A DNA stretch of 64,000 nt from Parachlamydia acanthamoebae (GCF_000875975.1 NZ_BAWW01000057.1:29131-93130), one strand, 5' to 3'; positions 28,392 to 37,203 are shown, numbered from the stretch's first letter. Numbers and translations are program-made. The notes: a model not told the origin generated them from the sequence alone.

Positions 28392-29240
28392 ATGAAGATG
28401 CGTTCATTTGTAATAGCAGGACTTTTTGGAGCGTTCGTAATCGGAGCTTGGTGGTTTTGGAATTACCATGAAGATATGCGCAATTTAGTGACCCAATATG
28501 TCGAAAATGGGGAAATTGTGACATTAGAAGCCCGTTTTACTCCTCAGCAAATTATGGATTTACATCGTGCTGAGCTATTAGGTGACGATCAAAGGGCATT
28601 CAAAGATCCCGCTTTAAAATTTCATCCTTACTTATTTATGGAAGTCAAATTCACGCAGCCCGACAAAAAATCGCGGGAAGGTGTGGTCCTGTGGAGTCTC
28701 GTAGAAGGCGAAATGGTCATGAATACGCAAACGTGGGAAAAAACACATGGGTTTGAAGATTCGATTAATGCGGGAGCAACGCGCGAAGATTTCAAGGTGA
28801 TGAATGCTCTCGCACAAAACAGAGGCTCCATGTCTCGTGAAAAGCTGCGACAAGTTTTAAATTTAGAGGAAGAAATCATAGAGCCGTGGATCGATAGTGC
28901 ACGCCAAAAGCATCTTATCATTCAACGTGGAAATGATCTGCAATTGCATTTTCAAAATCCCAAAATTTTAGTATCTCCTCAGACAAAAATTTTCCATCGT
29001 CTCGTGACAAAGCCCTATGATCATACGCAGCGTGTCAGTCGCAAATATAGTCAAAGGCAAGTGGAAAAGATTGCTCAAGCTGCATTTGGACAAGACTTTG
29101 CAATTCGTACGGTTAAAGAAGTGTATCTCCCTGTCTATCGTATTGAAGTCGCGAATCCGGATGGCTCAGTTATGACCTCTTATTGGAATGCTTTAACAGG
29201 TCAGCAGCTTCAGACATCTTATTTGGCAGATGCTGCCTAA
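28392..29240 (+). CDS. Membrane-anchored conserved hypothetical protein
   Basis: 282 residues. One N-terminal membrane segment (FVIAGLFGAFVIGAWWFW), then an outward domain of about 255 residues with no enzyme motif. The middle (NRGSMSREKLRQVLNLEEEIIEPWIDSARQKHLI) has a winged-helix-like pattern, and the end (VYLPVYRIEVANPDGSVMTSYWNALTG) looks like a beta-hairpin PepSY-type module. It follows rho; function unknown. The terminator hairpin begins at its last codon. Confidence 0.65.
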   Translation: MKMRSFVIAGLFGAFVIGAWWFWNYHEDMRNLVTQYVENGEIVTLEARFTPQQIMDLHRAELLGDDQRAFKDPALKFHPYLFMEVKFTQPDKKSREGVVLWSLVEGEMVMNTQTWEKTHGFEDSINAGATREDFKVMNALAQNRGSMSREKLRQVLNLEEEIIEPWIDSARQKHLIIQRGNDLQLHFQNPKILVSPQTKIFHRLVTKPYDHTQRVSRKYSQRQVEKIAQAAFGQDFAIRTVKEVYLPVYRIEVANPDGSVMTSYWNALTGQQLQTSYLADAA

Positions 29241-29268
29241 AGGATAGCTTTAATTATCCTTTAGGTTT
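29236..29268. terminator. Bidirectional terminator
   Basis: A perfect 11-bp stem: CCTAAAGGATA (29236-29246) with TATCCTTTAGG (29255-29265), followed by TTTAA. It lies between the convergent genes ending at 29240 and 29275. Confidence 0.75.
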
Positions 29269-29274
29269 AATGAT

Positions 29275-31836
29275 TCATTCAGAAGCAATTTGATTGATTC
29301 TGTAATTAAAATAATTGACCGCAGAAATCAGCTGTTGATATGTCGCGACCATTCCATCACGCTGCACGCGAAGCGCCTTCAAAGCTTTTTCTACATTAAA
29401 TTTGATCTTGCGAGGGTGGACTTTATCAACCTGGGTCAACTGCTGAATCGATTTTTCAATGGCAAGACAAAGAAAGACGAGTCCAGTCCTTCCAATTCCA
29501 GCACTACAGTGGATCAAAGTTGAAGAGTTGGGTAAGGTATTTTCCCATGCGATGATTCTGCAGACAAGATCATGCAACTGTTCATTTGTTCTTCCTTCAT
29601 GATCTTGCCAATCGGTCACATGCAGATGTCCAATCATTTGTTCCTGAGAGGTATCTTCGCACCGCACCAAAAAGTTTCTAAATTCTAGTCCGGTTCTAAT
29701 GGGAATTTCTTCTATCAATTCTATATGGATTTTTTGCGAGCGTTGATCTATGAAAGAGAATACTTCTCCCTTGTTAGTAGGCCAATAAGGTTCACATTTC
29801 ACAATAGAGCCTTCTGAACAAGCTGTTAGCATCACGATAAGAGAAGTTTCAACTTGCAATGCCCCACTCCAAAAGTCTCCTTGAGTAACCGGTAAGGGAC
29901 CTTGAGCAGCATATCGATTCCTTTCATCAATTCCTCTGATAGGGCTCGCATTCAAATAAAAGCGAAGTTTTGGTGTCAAAGAATTGTATATATAAGGGAC
30001 AACATTTCCGTAGCGATTGCGTGTATAATTGGCAGTTCCTTCGTGCGTATTCAAAACTTCACTGTAAGAGAGCTTTCTGACAAGCTCTTCTGCGTCTTCT
30101 TCTGACAGCGTTGTTATTTGATTTTCTTGAGTGACTTCCATAGCCTGACGAAGAGAAGTCTTTAGAACTAGAAGAAACAGCATTTTATTGAGATTTTTGG
30201 TTTCTTCTCGCAAGATCTCAACCCGCTGGAATCTATTTTGCAGAGTCATAAGCTCATAGCTGAAGGATTTAAAAGGAATGAGCGTTGAATTTTTAAAGGG
30301 CTGAAAACAAAATGAACATTTTTTGAGATTGATTTTCTTTAATGTTTTGGAATCCAAAATCTGGACCAAAGCAAAAGCATCAATCAAATCGATGTTTTCA
30401 AGTCCTAAATTTTCTAATTTCGGTAGACTAGCGATGGATTTTAAAGCCTTAGGAGACAAGATCCCTTCTGAGCGTTCTTTTTCCTTATCAGAAACATCAT
30501 GGAATGTCAATTCCCTTAAATTTGTCATCAATTTCGGGCGTGTAAAGGGGGCTACGGAGCTCTTTCGATTGACTGTGATCACAATTTTTTCTAGCTGCGG
30601 CATTTTTTCAAACAAAGATAAATCGACCCAATTAGAGACAAAGGTAAGATGAAATTTCTTAAGATTGGGTAAAGTGGCAGCAGTTATCATCGTTTTCCAT
30701 TTATCGGAGGTTTTTTTCGTAAATGTCAGGGATTCCAAGTTAGGAAACAATATTGAGATATTTTTGTGCACGCCCGATTTCAATGCAATGCGTAAATTTT
30801 TTAAAAGAAAACCATATTTTTCTAATAAATCGACGTGATTCTTTCGAGACAAAGGGTTATTCAAAAAACTTGCTAAACATTGGGTGATTTGTCGATCAAT
30901 AGCATTGGAAAATAGTCTGTCCACGAGATCGCTTTGAGGAGCTGGACCGCTTTTTTGCATCTCGACGAAGTTTTCTAATAAACTGAGATTAAACGCTGTC
31001 TCAGAGCAGTATTTAGCAAGATGATGGAGTCCTTTTTGATAATTCAATAGGATAGCCGCCCGGATATAATCTGTGAGTTGTTCAGGATTAAGGGCGTTCA
31101 AGACTGTTGGCGTATCGGATAATGATGCTGTTAATAGCAACTCCAAAATAAAAGGGATGTTATCATTCAATTCATCTAATTTTGAGAGAATGTCAGTTGT
31201 TTTAAAATCTCTTTGAAGTACCACAGAATAGAGTTGAAAAACTTTGCCATTACAATGAATCATGTAATCGGCATATTCATTCTCCTGGATTTGACTTAAA
31301 TTTATCCGATAGTTGAGATCCACGAATCTTTTGATGACTTCAAGAGGCACAGCACGAGAGAATTTAAAAAGAGGGATATGGTTGGGCACGCGTATCAAAA
31401 ATTTTTGGAAAAAATCTGGTAACCTTTTTAAGGATTCAAAGCTCAGAAATTCATCAAATTTTTTATCAAATACAAGTACATTAGATCTCTTGAAATAAGA
31501 GCATACGAAGATGAAAGCCCGACAAAATTGCTCAAACTGTTGAGGGGTGAGTTTTTCCATATTTTCTAAATAGCTATTCATTTTCCTAAAAAAATCGTCG
31601 ATTTTGTTTTCAATCAATTGTTCTTTCGTTTCTGTACCTGGAGCCTTTGATGAAAAAGATGGTTGGTGTTCATCCCATTTTCTTTTTGTTGCTCGGAAGG
31701 TTTTGTTACTTGCGCTTGATGGAACTGAGATACTTTGTAATATTTGATGGGGGATAGGGTTCTGAGCCTCTGGTTGATAGGGGGGGCGTGTAGACGAAGG
31801 GCTTAGAGGATTTGGTGGGAAACCTGGGAATTGCAT
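29275..31836 (-). CDS. BTB-LRR-classical tyrosine phosphatase protein, copy 1; candidate effector
   Basis: 853 residues, no signal peptide. A disordered N-terminus carries NKTFRA at 44-49. Residues ~185-280 resemble a BTB/POZ domain (EYADYMIHCNGKVFQLYSVVLQ...). Residues ~360-520 carry leucine-rich repeats (LFPNLESLTF, LPNLKKFHL, MPQLEKIVI). Residues ~585-850 are a eukaryote-type classical PTP: NRYGNVVPY pTyr loop (607), AAQGPLP, KCEPYWP (680), DWQDHEG with general acid D745, and HCSAGIGRTG with nucleophile C777 and R783. The Q-loop Gln262 of PTP1B is replaced by Ala831. It lies 92 bases behind a secreted thioredoxin gene. Host-directed dephosphorylation, possibly with cullin-3 recruitment through BTB, is inference. 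Confidence 0.85.
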   Translation of the reverse strand: MQFPGFPPNPLSPSSTRPPYQPEAQNPIPHQILQSISVPSSASNKTFRATKRKWDEHQPSFSSKAPGTETKEQLIENKIDDFFRKMNSYLENMEKLTPQQFEQFCRAFIFVCSYFKRSNVLVFDKKFDEFLSFESLKRLPDFFQKFLIRVPNHIPLFKFSRAVPLEVIKRFVDLNYRINLSQIQENEYADYMIHCNGKVFQLYSVVLQRDFKTTDILSKLDELNDNIPFILELLLTASLSDTPTVLNALNPEQLTDYIRAAILLNYQKGLHHLAKYCSETAFNLSLLENFVEMQKSGPAPQSDLVDRLFSNAIDRQITQCLASFLNNPLSRKNHVDLLEKYGFLLKNLRIALKSGVHKNISILFPNLESLTFTKKTSDKWKTMITAATLPNLKKFHLTFVSNWVDLSLFEKMPQLEKIVITVNRKSSVAPFTRPKLMTNLRELTFHDVSDKEKERSEGILSPKALKSIASLPKLENLGLENIDLIDAFALVQILDSKTLKKINLKKCSFCFQPFKNSTLIPFKSFSYELMTLQNRFQRVEILREETKNLNKMLFLLVLKTSLRQAMEVTQENQITTLSEEDAEELVRKLSYSEVLNTHEGTANYTRNRYGNVVPYIYNSLTPKLRFYLNASPIRGIDERNRYAAQGPLPVTQGDFWSGALQVETSLIVMLTACSEGSIVKCEPYWPTNKGEVFSFIDQRSQKIHIELIEEIPIRTGLEFRNFLVRCEDTSQEQMIGHLHVTDWQDHEGRTNEQLHDLVCRIIAWENTLPNSSTLIHCSAGIGRTGLVFLCLAIEKSIQQLTQVDKVHPRKIKFNVEKALKALRVQRDGMVATYQQLISAVNYFNYRINQIASE

Positions 31837-31928
31837 CGTTTGCCTTTTAGTTTATATAAAGAGAGATAGAAATGATAAAAATTCTTTGTACAGAGTGTTT
31901 GCTCAGCACAAAGAATTTTCCTCAATGT

Positions 31929-32378
31929 TTAAAGATTTGATTCAACAAATTCTTTGAGGCCTTCTTCAGTTAGCGAGCCGACGTGACGTGAAATCTCTTT
32001 CCCATCTCGAAAAAGCACAATGGTTGGAATTGATTTAACCTGATACTCCGAGGTGGTCTTTGAAGCATTATCTACGTTGAGCTTATAAAATGTGGCTATG
32101 CCTTGCATGTCTTGAGCGACTTTTACGAAAATAGGACCAAAAGAACGGCAAGGTCCACACCAAGGAGCAAAAAAGTCGACTAAAACATATCCTTCTTCAA
32201 TCTTGGAAGAAAAATTTTCATCATTGAGTTCATCGACAGAAATTTCCTTGCTTACAAGTTTTTCTTCGAGATAAAAAACTTTAGATGAATTTTCAGAATT
32301 GGTTTTAATATCTTCATTTGCAAAGCAAGCTGCACTTAATAATAGAAATAATGCAGAAAAGTAGTTTTTATAATTCAT
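31929..32378 (-). CDS. Exported thioredoxin, copy 1
   Basis: 149 residues: signal peptide (MNYKNYFSALFLLLSAACFA), a ~25-residue linker, then a full thioredoxin fold with VDFFAPWCGPCRSFGP. The cis-Pro motif KSIPTIVLF and the C-terminal helix ending KEFVESNL are present. The WCGPC active site is that of reducing cytosolic thioredoxins rather than DsbA-like oxidases, though the protein is exported. AAGGAATTGAT precedes the start. It is 92 bases upstream of PTP copy 1 on the same strand, and its paralogue stands before PTP copy 2. Confidence 0.92.
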   Translation of the reverse strand: MNYKNYFSALFLLLSAACFANEDIKTNSENSSKVFYLEEKLVSKEISVDELNDENFSSKIEEGYVLVDFFAPWCGPCRSFGPIFVKVAQDMQGIATFYKLNVDNASKTTSEYQVKSIPTIVLFRDGKEISRHVGSLTEEGLKEFVESNL

Positions 32379-32513
32379 ATCAATTCCTTTTGTTAGTTAT
32401 ATTATAAATTTTATTGTTCATTTTATTGTTATTAGAGTTTAATATCAAATTATTAATTGTGGAGAGTAAACAAGAAACTTACAGATGCATAAAGGTTTGA
32501 GTCAATTTTTTAC

Positions 32514-35024
32514 TCAATCGTTTTGTTGAGCTGCGCAAATCTGATCAATTCTATAATTAAAATAATCTATCGCGGAAATCAATTGTTCTGGAGTGGTAAT
32601 CATTTCTGCTCGCTGAATTCGCAGTGCCCGTAAAGCTTTTTCCGCATTAAATCTAAATTCGCGAGGATTGATTAGAAAATTTTCAGCTAAATCCTGAATG
32701 GATTTTTCAATCGCAAGACACAGCAAAACGAGACCTGTTCTTCCAACTCCTGCACTGCAGTGAATCAAAGTTGAATTCTCTGGTGACAAGTTTTCCAATT
32801 CAATGATGTGATTAATCAGATTGTGTAGCTGAGTACTTGTCCTTCCCCTATGATCTTGCCAATCTTTGATATGCAGGTGTTTGATTCTTTGTTCTTGAGA
32901 TGTTTGTTCACATTTCACTGAAAACTCTCGAAGCTCTAGTCCAGGCATCAGAATTTCACTTAAAAGTTCGACATCTATTGATTGAGAAAGTTGATCTTCG
33001 AAGAGCCCTTTTTGCTCTTTCTGAGTAGGCCAATAACGTACGCATTTTACAGTTGATCCCTCTGAAAAATCTGTCGCCATTACGATAAGAGAAGTCTTGA
33101 CCTTTAAAGCTGCGCTCCAAAAATCTCCTTGAGTAGTGATTAAGGGACCTTGTGTCGCATAACGTATTCTTTTATCGATTCCATCAATGCGACTTCCATT
33201 TAAGTAAAATCCAATTTCTTGCGAAATAGAATTGTAGTCATAGGGCATTATGTCTGGATAACGATTGAGGGAACGATTGATTAGGGCTTCTTGAACATTC
33301 AAGAATCGCTTGAAAGATACCTTTTCCAAAAGCCTAATCGCTTCCTGTTCTGTCGTGATTAGTGTAGGATTTTGATTACTTAATTCAATACTTTGGGATA
33401 ATGGGGTATTTAGAGTTTGGAGAAAGGCTTTGCCCTTGCCTTCCCGTATAATCTTTATGCGCTTAAAGCGGCTTTGTAAACCAAAAAGATCATATTTGAA
33501 GTCAAAAGCAAGGGGCTTTGGACTAGGTGGAAATTGAAAGCAATATCTACAAGATTGAATATTGATTGTTTTTAGCGTTTTGGATTGCAAAATCTCTCTC
33601 AAAGCAAAGAAATCGATGAATTCGATTGATTCGAGCCCTAGATTTTCTAATGTTGGTAATCTTGCAATAGATTTTAAAGTTAAGGGAGGCAAGATGCTTT
33701 TCGAGCATTCCCCGTCTTCATCTGTATAATACAGAAAACCTAGCGTTTTTAGATTTCCCATCAATTCAGGTTTTAGAAAGGGGCGGATTGAAGATCCTCT
33801 GCGTACAACAATCTCTATCTTTTCCAGTTGAGGCATGTTTTCAAATAAGGACAAATGAAAGGAGGAGAACTCAAAGTCTACGTGAATCTCCCTAAGGTTA
33901 GAGAGTTGACCATCTTTAAGCAATTTTTTCCATTTGTCATCGAAGCAAGTTGTTAACATCAATGATTCCAAGTTAGGAAAAAGAGAGGGAAGAAATTTAT
34001 ATATGGAGCACTTCAGATCAACTCTCAAATGTTTTAAATAAGAGCCGTATTTTTCCAAAACTGGGATATGACTTTGCGTGTATTTTATGGGATTTTTAAG
34101 AAGCTTTGCTAAGCATTTGGAAATCAGATCCTCTATAGCATTTGATACGATTTCACTATTTTGACAGACGTCATCATGGTAGAGATCGATAAAGATTTGT
34201 AATAACTCAGGATGATATTTTGAATCCGAGCAGTAACGTTCTAGATGACTAAGCTCTTTTTGGAAATCTAAAAGAATCGATGCCCTGATATAGGATTTAA
34301 GCTGTTCAGGTTGGAGTTGTTGCAAATTAGCCGATTCGCAACAACACGAGTGTTCTAACAATAATTCTAAGATAAGTGGATCTCTTTTGTTAATTTCATC
34401 TAATTTTGCCGGGATGTCAGCTGCTTTAAAATCCCTTTGGAGGATTATGGAATAGAGATGGAAAACCTTATTGTTGCAGGTAATGCTATAATCGGCATAT
34501 TCGGCTGTATTCACCCCACTGATGTTGACACTGAAATGATGATCCACAAATTCTTTTAATACATCAGAAGGAACTGCATGTGTGAATACAAATAAAGGCT
34601 CATAAGGGGGGATTAGTTCCAGTGTTTTTTTTAAGGCCGCGGGGAATTTTTTTAGTGCGGTGAAGCTAAGAAATTCATCAAACTTTTTATCAAAGACAAG
34701 GCTGTTGGAATTTCGGAAATAGAGAAGTATTTGTGAAAATTTTTTGTAAACGGGTCCCAGAATTTTGGGATCATATTCCTCTATATTTTCTAAGATGTGA
34801 TTAAATTTCTTAAAAAAAATATTCACCTCATCATCGCTTGGAGCCTTGGTGAGAGGGTAGCTTTCATGTGCTCTTCTTGCTCGAAAAGTTTTGTTGGAGC
34901 TTCGAGGAACAGGAAGAAAAATATTTGCTAATTGTGAAGGTGTAGGATTTGTGTGAGTGCTAGGAATAGTATAAAAAGAGCTATTAGGAAGAGGAAGAAG
35001 GCCTTCAGTGCTTGGAAATTGCAT
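32514..35024 (-). CDS. BTB-LRR-classical tyrosine phosphatase protein, copy 2; candidate effector
   Basis: 836 residues, a paralogue of copy 1 along its whole length. NKTFRA is again at 44-49, followed by BTB-like EYADYSITCNNKVFHLYSIILQ, LRR (LFPNLESLML, MPQLEKIEI, LPTLENLGLESIEF) and the PTP domain: NRYPDIMPYDYNS, ATQGPLITTQGDFW, KCVRYWP, DWQDHRG with D724, and HCSAGVGRTG with C756 and R762. The Q-loop Gln is replaced by Thr810. The PTP and BTB parts are best conserved; the N-terminal ~60 residues outside NKTFRA and the LRR loops differ. A TATAAT box lies at 35059-35064 upstream, with only a weak -35. Downstream sits thioredoxin copy 1. Confidence 0.85.
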   Translation of the reverse strand: MQFPSTEGLLPLPNSSFYTIPSTHTNPTPSQLANIFLPVPRSSNKTFRARRAHESYPLTKAPSDDEVNIFFKKFNHILENIEEYDPKILGPVYKKFSQILLYFRNSNSLVFDKKFDEFLSFTALKKFPAALKKTLELIPPYEPLFVFTHAVPSDVLKEFVDHHFSVNISGVNTAEYADYSITCNNKVFHLYSIILQRDFKAADIPAKLDEINKRDPLILELLLEHSCCCESANLQQLQPEQLKSYIRASILLDFQKELSHLERYCSDSKYHPELLQIFIDLYHDDVCQNSEIVSNAIEDLISKCLAKLLKNPIKYTQSHIPVLEKYGSYLKHLRVDLKCSIYKFLPSLFPNLESLMLTTCFDDKWKKLLKDGQLSNLREIHVDFEFSSFHLSLFENMPQLEKIEIVVRRGSSIRPFLKPELMGNLKTLGFLYYTDEDGECSKSILPPLTLKSIARLPTLENLGLESIEFIDFFALREILQSKTLKTINIQSCRYCFQFPPSPKPLAFDFKYDLFGLQSRFKRIKIIREGKGKAFLQTLNTPLSQSIELSNQNPTLITTEQEAIRLLEKVSFKRFLNVQEALINRSLNRYPDIMPYDYNSISQEIGFYLNGSRIDGIDKRIRYATQGPLITTQGDFWSAALKVKTSLIVMATDFSEGSTVKCVRYWPTQKEQKGLFEDQLSQSIDVELLSEILMPGLELREFSVKCEQTSQEQRIKHLHIKDWQDHRGRTSTQLHNLINHIIELENLSPENSTLIHCSAGVGRTGLVLLCLAIEKSIQDLAENFLINPREFRFNAEKALRALRIQRAEMITTPEQLISAIDYFNYRIDQICAAQQND

Positions 35025-35109
35025 AGGATTATTTTGCCTCTTATGAGTTTTTAAGAGAATTATACATTCAGAAATAGCCTGTAACCATTTTCGGTATATT
35101 TAAATGTAT

Positions 35110-35142
35110 TTAAAGATTTGACTCAACCAATTCTTTCAGGCT
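35110..35142 (-). pseudogene. Scar of a third thioredoxin gene (3' end)
   Basis: Read on the minus strand this encodes SLKELVESNL followed by TAA, nearly the same as the C-terminus of thioredoxin copy 1 (GLKEFVESNL, stop). The nucleotides match too. Nothing of the rest of the gene remains. It lies between PTP copy 2 and thioredoxin copy 2, exactly where a copy-1-like thioredoxin would be expected. Confidence 0.75.
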
Positions 35143-35233
35143 TATTTATTTGAATATGCAAAGGAAAGCCCTCATGCAATTTAGAAGGGGAGTGGATATC
35201 TAAGATGTCTTCAGGGCAGGCGAGTATAGTAGA

Positions 35234-35632
35234 CTACAGATTTGAATAGATAAATGCTTTTAAAGAATTCTCGGGTAATTCACCTTCATGGCGGTTGATT
35301 TCGCGGCCATCTTTAAAGAAAATTAAAGTAGGGATGGAAACGATTTCGTACTGCTCCAAAAGATTCCAGGAAGTGTCGATATTAACTTTATAAAAAATGA
35401 CCCTTTCACGCATCTCCTGAGCAATCTTTACAAAAGTAGGTTCAAAAATTATACAAGATCCGCACCATGGGGCATAAAAATCGATCAAAGTGGGTCTCTC
35501 TTGAGTTTTTGAATAAAAATTTTCTTCGGTAATTTCTTCTACCAAAAAATTGTTGCTTTGGTAGGGAGACTCTGCTTTTAGGTCATTAACAGAGAGCAAT
35601 AAGAGGAGGGCAAAGAGCCAAGACTTGTCCAT
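35234..35632 (-). CDS. Exported thioredoxin, copy 2
   Basis: About 132 residues from ATG 35632, chosen because AAAGGA lies 6-7 bases upstream and the signal peptide starts there (MDKSWLFALLLLLSVNDLKA). An earlier in-frame ATG at 35656 would add eight residues before it. The thioredoxin fold contains IDFYAPWCGSCIIFEP, the cis-Pro motif VSIPTLIFF and a C-terminal YSNL matching copy 1. The WCGSC centre differs from copy 1 (WCGPC), which should alter redox potential. It has a good promoter just upstream and stands 209 bases before PTP copy 2. Confidence 0.9.
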   Translation of the reverse strand: MDKSWLFALLLLLSVNDLKAESPYQSNNFLVEEITEENFYSKTQERPTLIDFYAPWCGSCIIFEPTFVKIAQEMRERVIFYKVNIDTSWNLLEQYEIVSIPTLIFFKDGREINRHEGELPENSLKAFIYSNL

Positions 35633-35667
35633 TTCAGATCCTTTGAGAGAGGGCATTTAAATGGCGA

Positions 35668-35696
35668 ATTATAGGATTGAAAGCATTTATGATCAA
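35668..35696 (-). promoter_or_regulatory. Strong candidate promoter for the thioredoxin-PTP module
   Basis: On the minus strand: TTGATC (35696-35691), a 17-base spacer, and a perfect TATAAT (35673-35668). The start would fall near 35661, about 30 bases before thioredoxin copy 2. Confidence 0.6.
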
Positions 35697-35752
35697 AATG
35701 TTTTGTGGAAACAGGCTGAGCATGTATGTAAGAGAAAGTTTGAACTTTGAAG

Positions 35753-35801
35753 ATTTAGAAAGAGAGTCAGAATAAAAGTTATTCTGACTCTCTTTCTAAA
35801 T
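35753..35801. terminator. 23-bp perfect hairpin at the end of obgE
   Basis: Positions 35753-35775 are the exact reverse complement of 35779-35801, with a 3-base loop (AAG). The core reads AGAGAGTCAGAATAA / TTATTCTGACTCTCT. It overlaps the last base of the obgE stop codon. No long T tract follows, so it may act as an RNA-stabilising or bidirectional terminator hairpin. Confidence 0.7.
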
Positions 35802-36811
35802 TACTCTTCTGAATCTAATGAAGACACTTGTTCGACAATGGCTTCTTTAAGTTCTGCAAGTCCTAATTTCTCAGTTGCAGAAATTTCGAAAAGAACGTTT
35901 GAAGGCAAGGTATAATCGCTGCGGAATTGTTTGATGTGTTCTTCAGATTCTAGAGCATCAATCTTGTTAAGAATGACCAAGAAAGGTCTCTCAAGTAGCT
36001 CCGGATTGTAAGCTTCCAGCTCTTGTCGTAGGACGCGGTAGTCATCGGAAGGATTTCGCCCATCAATACCCGAGGCATCTAAGACAAAAAGCAATAATTT
36101 GGTGCGTTCAATATGGCGTAAAAATTCAAAACCTAATCCGCGGTTTTCGTGAGCATTTTCAATGATGCCCGGAATGTCCGCGATAAAAATACGTTTGTAA
36201 TCGGGGAGTTGAATGTAACCAATATTTGGATGAAGGGTTGTAAATGGATAAGGAGCAATTTTTACACGTAAATAGGTTAGCGTAGAAATCAGTGTGGATT
36301 TTCCTGCGTTAGGGTATCCGACGAGACCAACATCCGCAATGAGCTTAAGTTCAAACTCAATCTCACAAGCTTCGCCTTTTAGGCCTTCTGTACAGATGTT
36401 TGGGGCGCGATTCGTTGGCGTTTTAAAGCTGTCGTTTCCACGTCCGCCTTTTCCACCTTTGCACAATACAACTTTTTGCCCATTTTCTTTGAGGTCGTAC
36501 AAAACTTCACCTGTTTGAGTATCCTTTACAAGTGTTCCGCAAGGGACTTTAAGAACAAGGTCTTGGCCGTTACGTCCTTTTCGGCAATTTGCTCCGCCTT
36601 GGACTCCATTTTCGGCTTTTAGAATACGTCTATTGCGAAACCATTCTAGCGATGACAATTGAATGTCTGCTTCTAAAATGACTGAGCCCCCGTTGCCGCC
36701 ATTTCCGCCGCAAGGTCCGCCTTTTGGAATATATTTTTCTCTGCGCCAAGCGATAACGCCGTTGCCACCTTTGCCTGCAGAAATATCGACAACAACACGA
36801 TCAAAAAACAT
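35801..36811 (-). CDS. obgE: Obg-family GTPase
   Basis: 336 residues. Glycine-rich Obg fold at residues 1-155 (KGGNGVIAWRREKYIPKGGPCGGNGGNGG), then the G domain: G1 GYPNAGKSTL, G2 PFTTLHPN, G3 IADIPGII and G4 NKIDA. It lacks the long C-terminal extension of E. coli ObgE. Essential factor in late 50S assembly and stress control. Third gene of rplU-rpmA-obgE, 140 bases after rpmA. That gap contains a weak hairpin (CCACAGAG 36898-36905 with CTCTGTGG 36931-36938). Confidence 0.96.
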   Translation of the reverse strand: MFFDRVVVDISAGKGGNGVIAWRREKYIPKGGPCGGNGGNGGSVILEADIQLSSLEWFRNRRILKAENGVQGGANCRKGRNGQDLVLKVPCGTLVKDTQTGEVLYDLKENGQKVVLCKGGKGGRGNDSFKTPTNRAPNICTEGLKGEACEIEFELKLIADVGLVGYPNAGKSTLISTLTYLRVKIAPYPFTTLHPNIGYIQLPDYKRIFIADIPGIIENAHENRGLGFEFLRHIERTKLLLFVLDASGIDGRNPSDDYRVLRQELEAYNPELLERPFLVILNKIDALESEEHIKQFRSDYTLPSNVLFEISATEKLGLAELKEAIVEQVSSLDSEE

Positions 36812-36951
36812 AAGGGTATGGTTCCTTGTATAAATTTAATACTGAAATGAGGAGAGGGTAGAAAAGGACAATAAAAAGAATGGGAGATTGAGCTTAGCCA
36901 CAGAGCTCAGCGGTGATCATTGACACTGTTCTCTGTGGTTGGCTGTGATTC

Positions 36952-37203
36952 TTAGGCGCCAGTTTCGATAGAAACAAACGTTTTAAAAGTCTTTCGAAAT
37001 GTCACGATTCCATCGACAAGTGCAAATAAAGAGTCGTCTTTAGCTCGAGCGACGTTTTTGCTTGGGTGCCATTTAGTTCCTCTTTGTCTAACTAGAATGC
37101 TGCCTGCTTTAACAAGCTGACCAGATCCAACTTTAACTCCAAGACGCTTTGAGTGAGAATCGCGTCCGTTACGGGTTGACCCCTGCCCTTTCTTATGTGC
37201 CAT
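36952..37203 (-). CDS. rpmA: 50S ribosomal protein L27
   Basis: 83 residues. Typical start [24 protein letters not shown] and [14 protein letters not shown] [14 protein letters not shown]. The N-terminus begins directly at the mature sequence, with no cleavable Firmicutes-type leader. It is 11 bases after rplU and clearly cotranscribed. Confidence 0.98.
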   Translation of the reverse strand: MAHKKGQGSTRNGRDSHSKRLGVKVGSGQLVKAGSILVRQRGTKWHPSKNVARAKDDSLFALVDGIVTFRKTFKTFVSIETGA

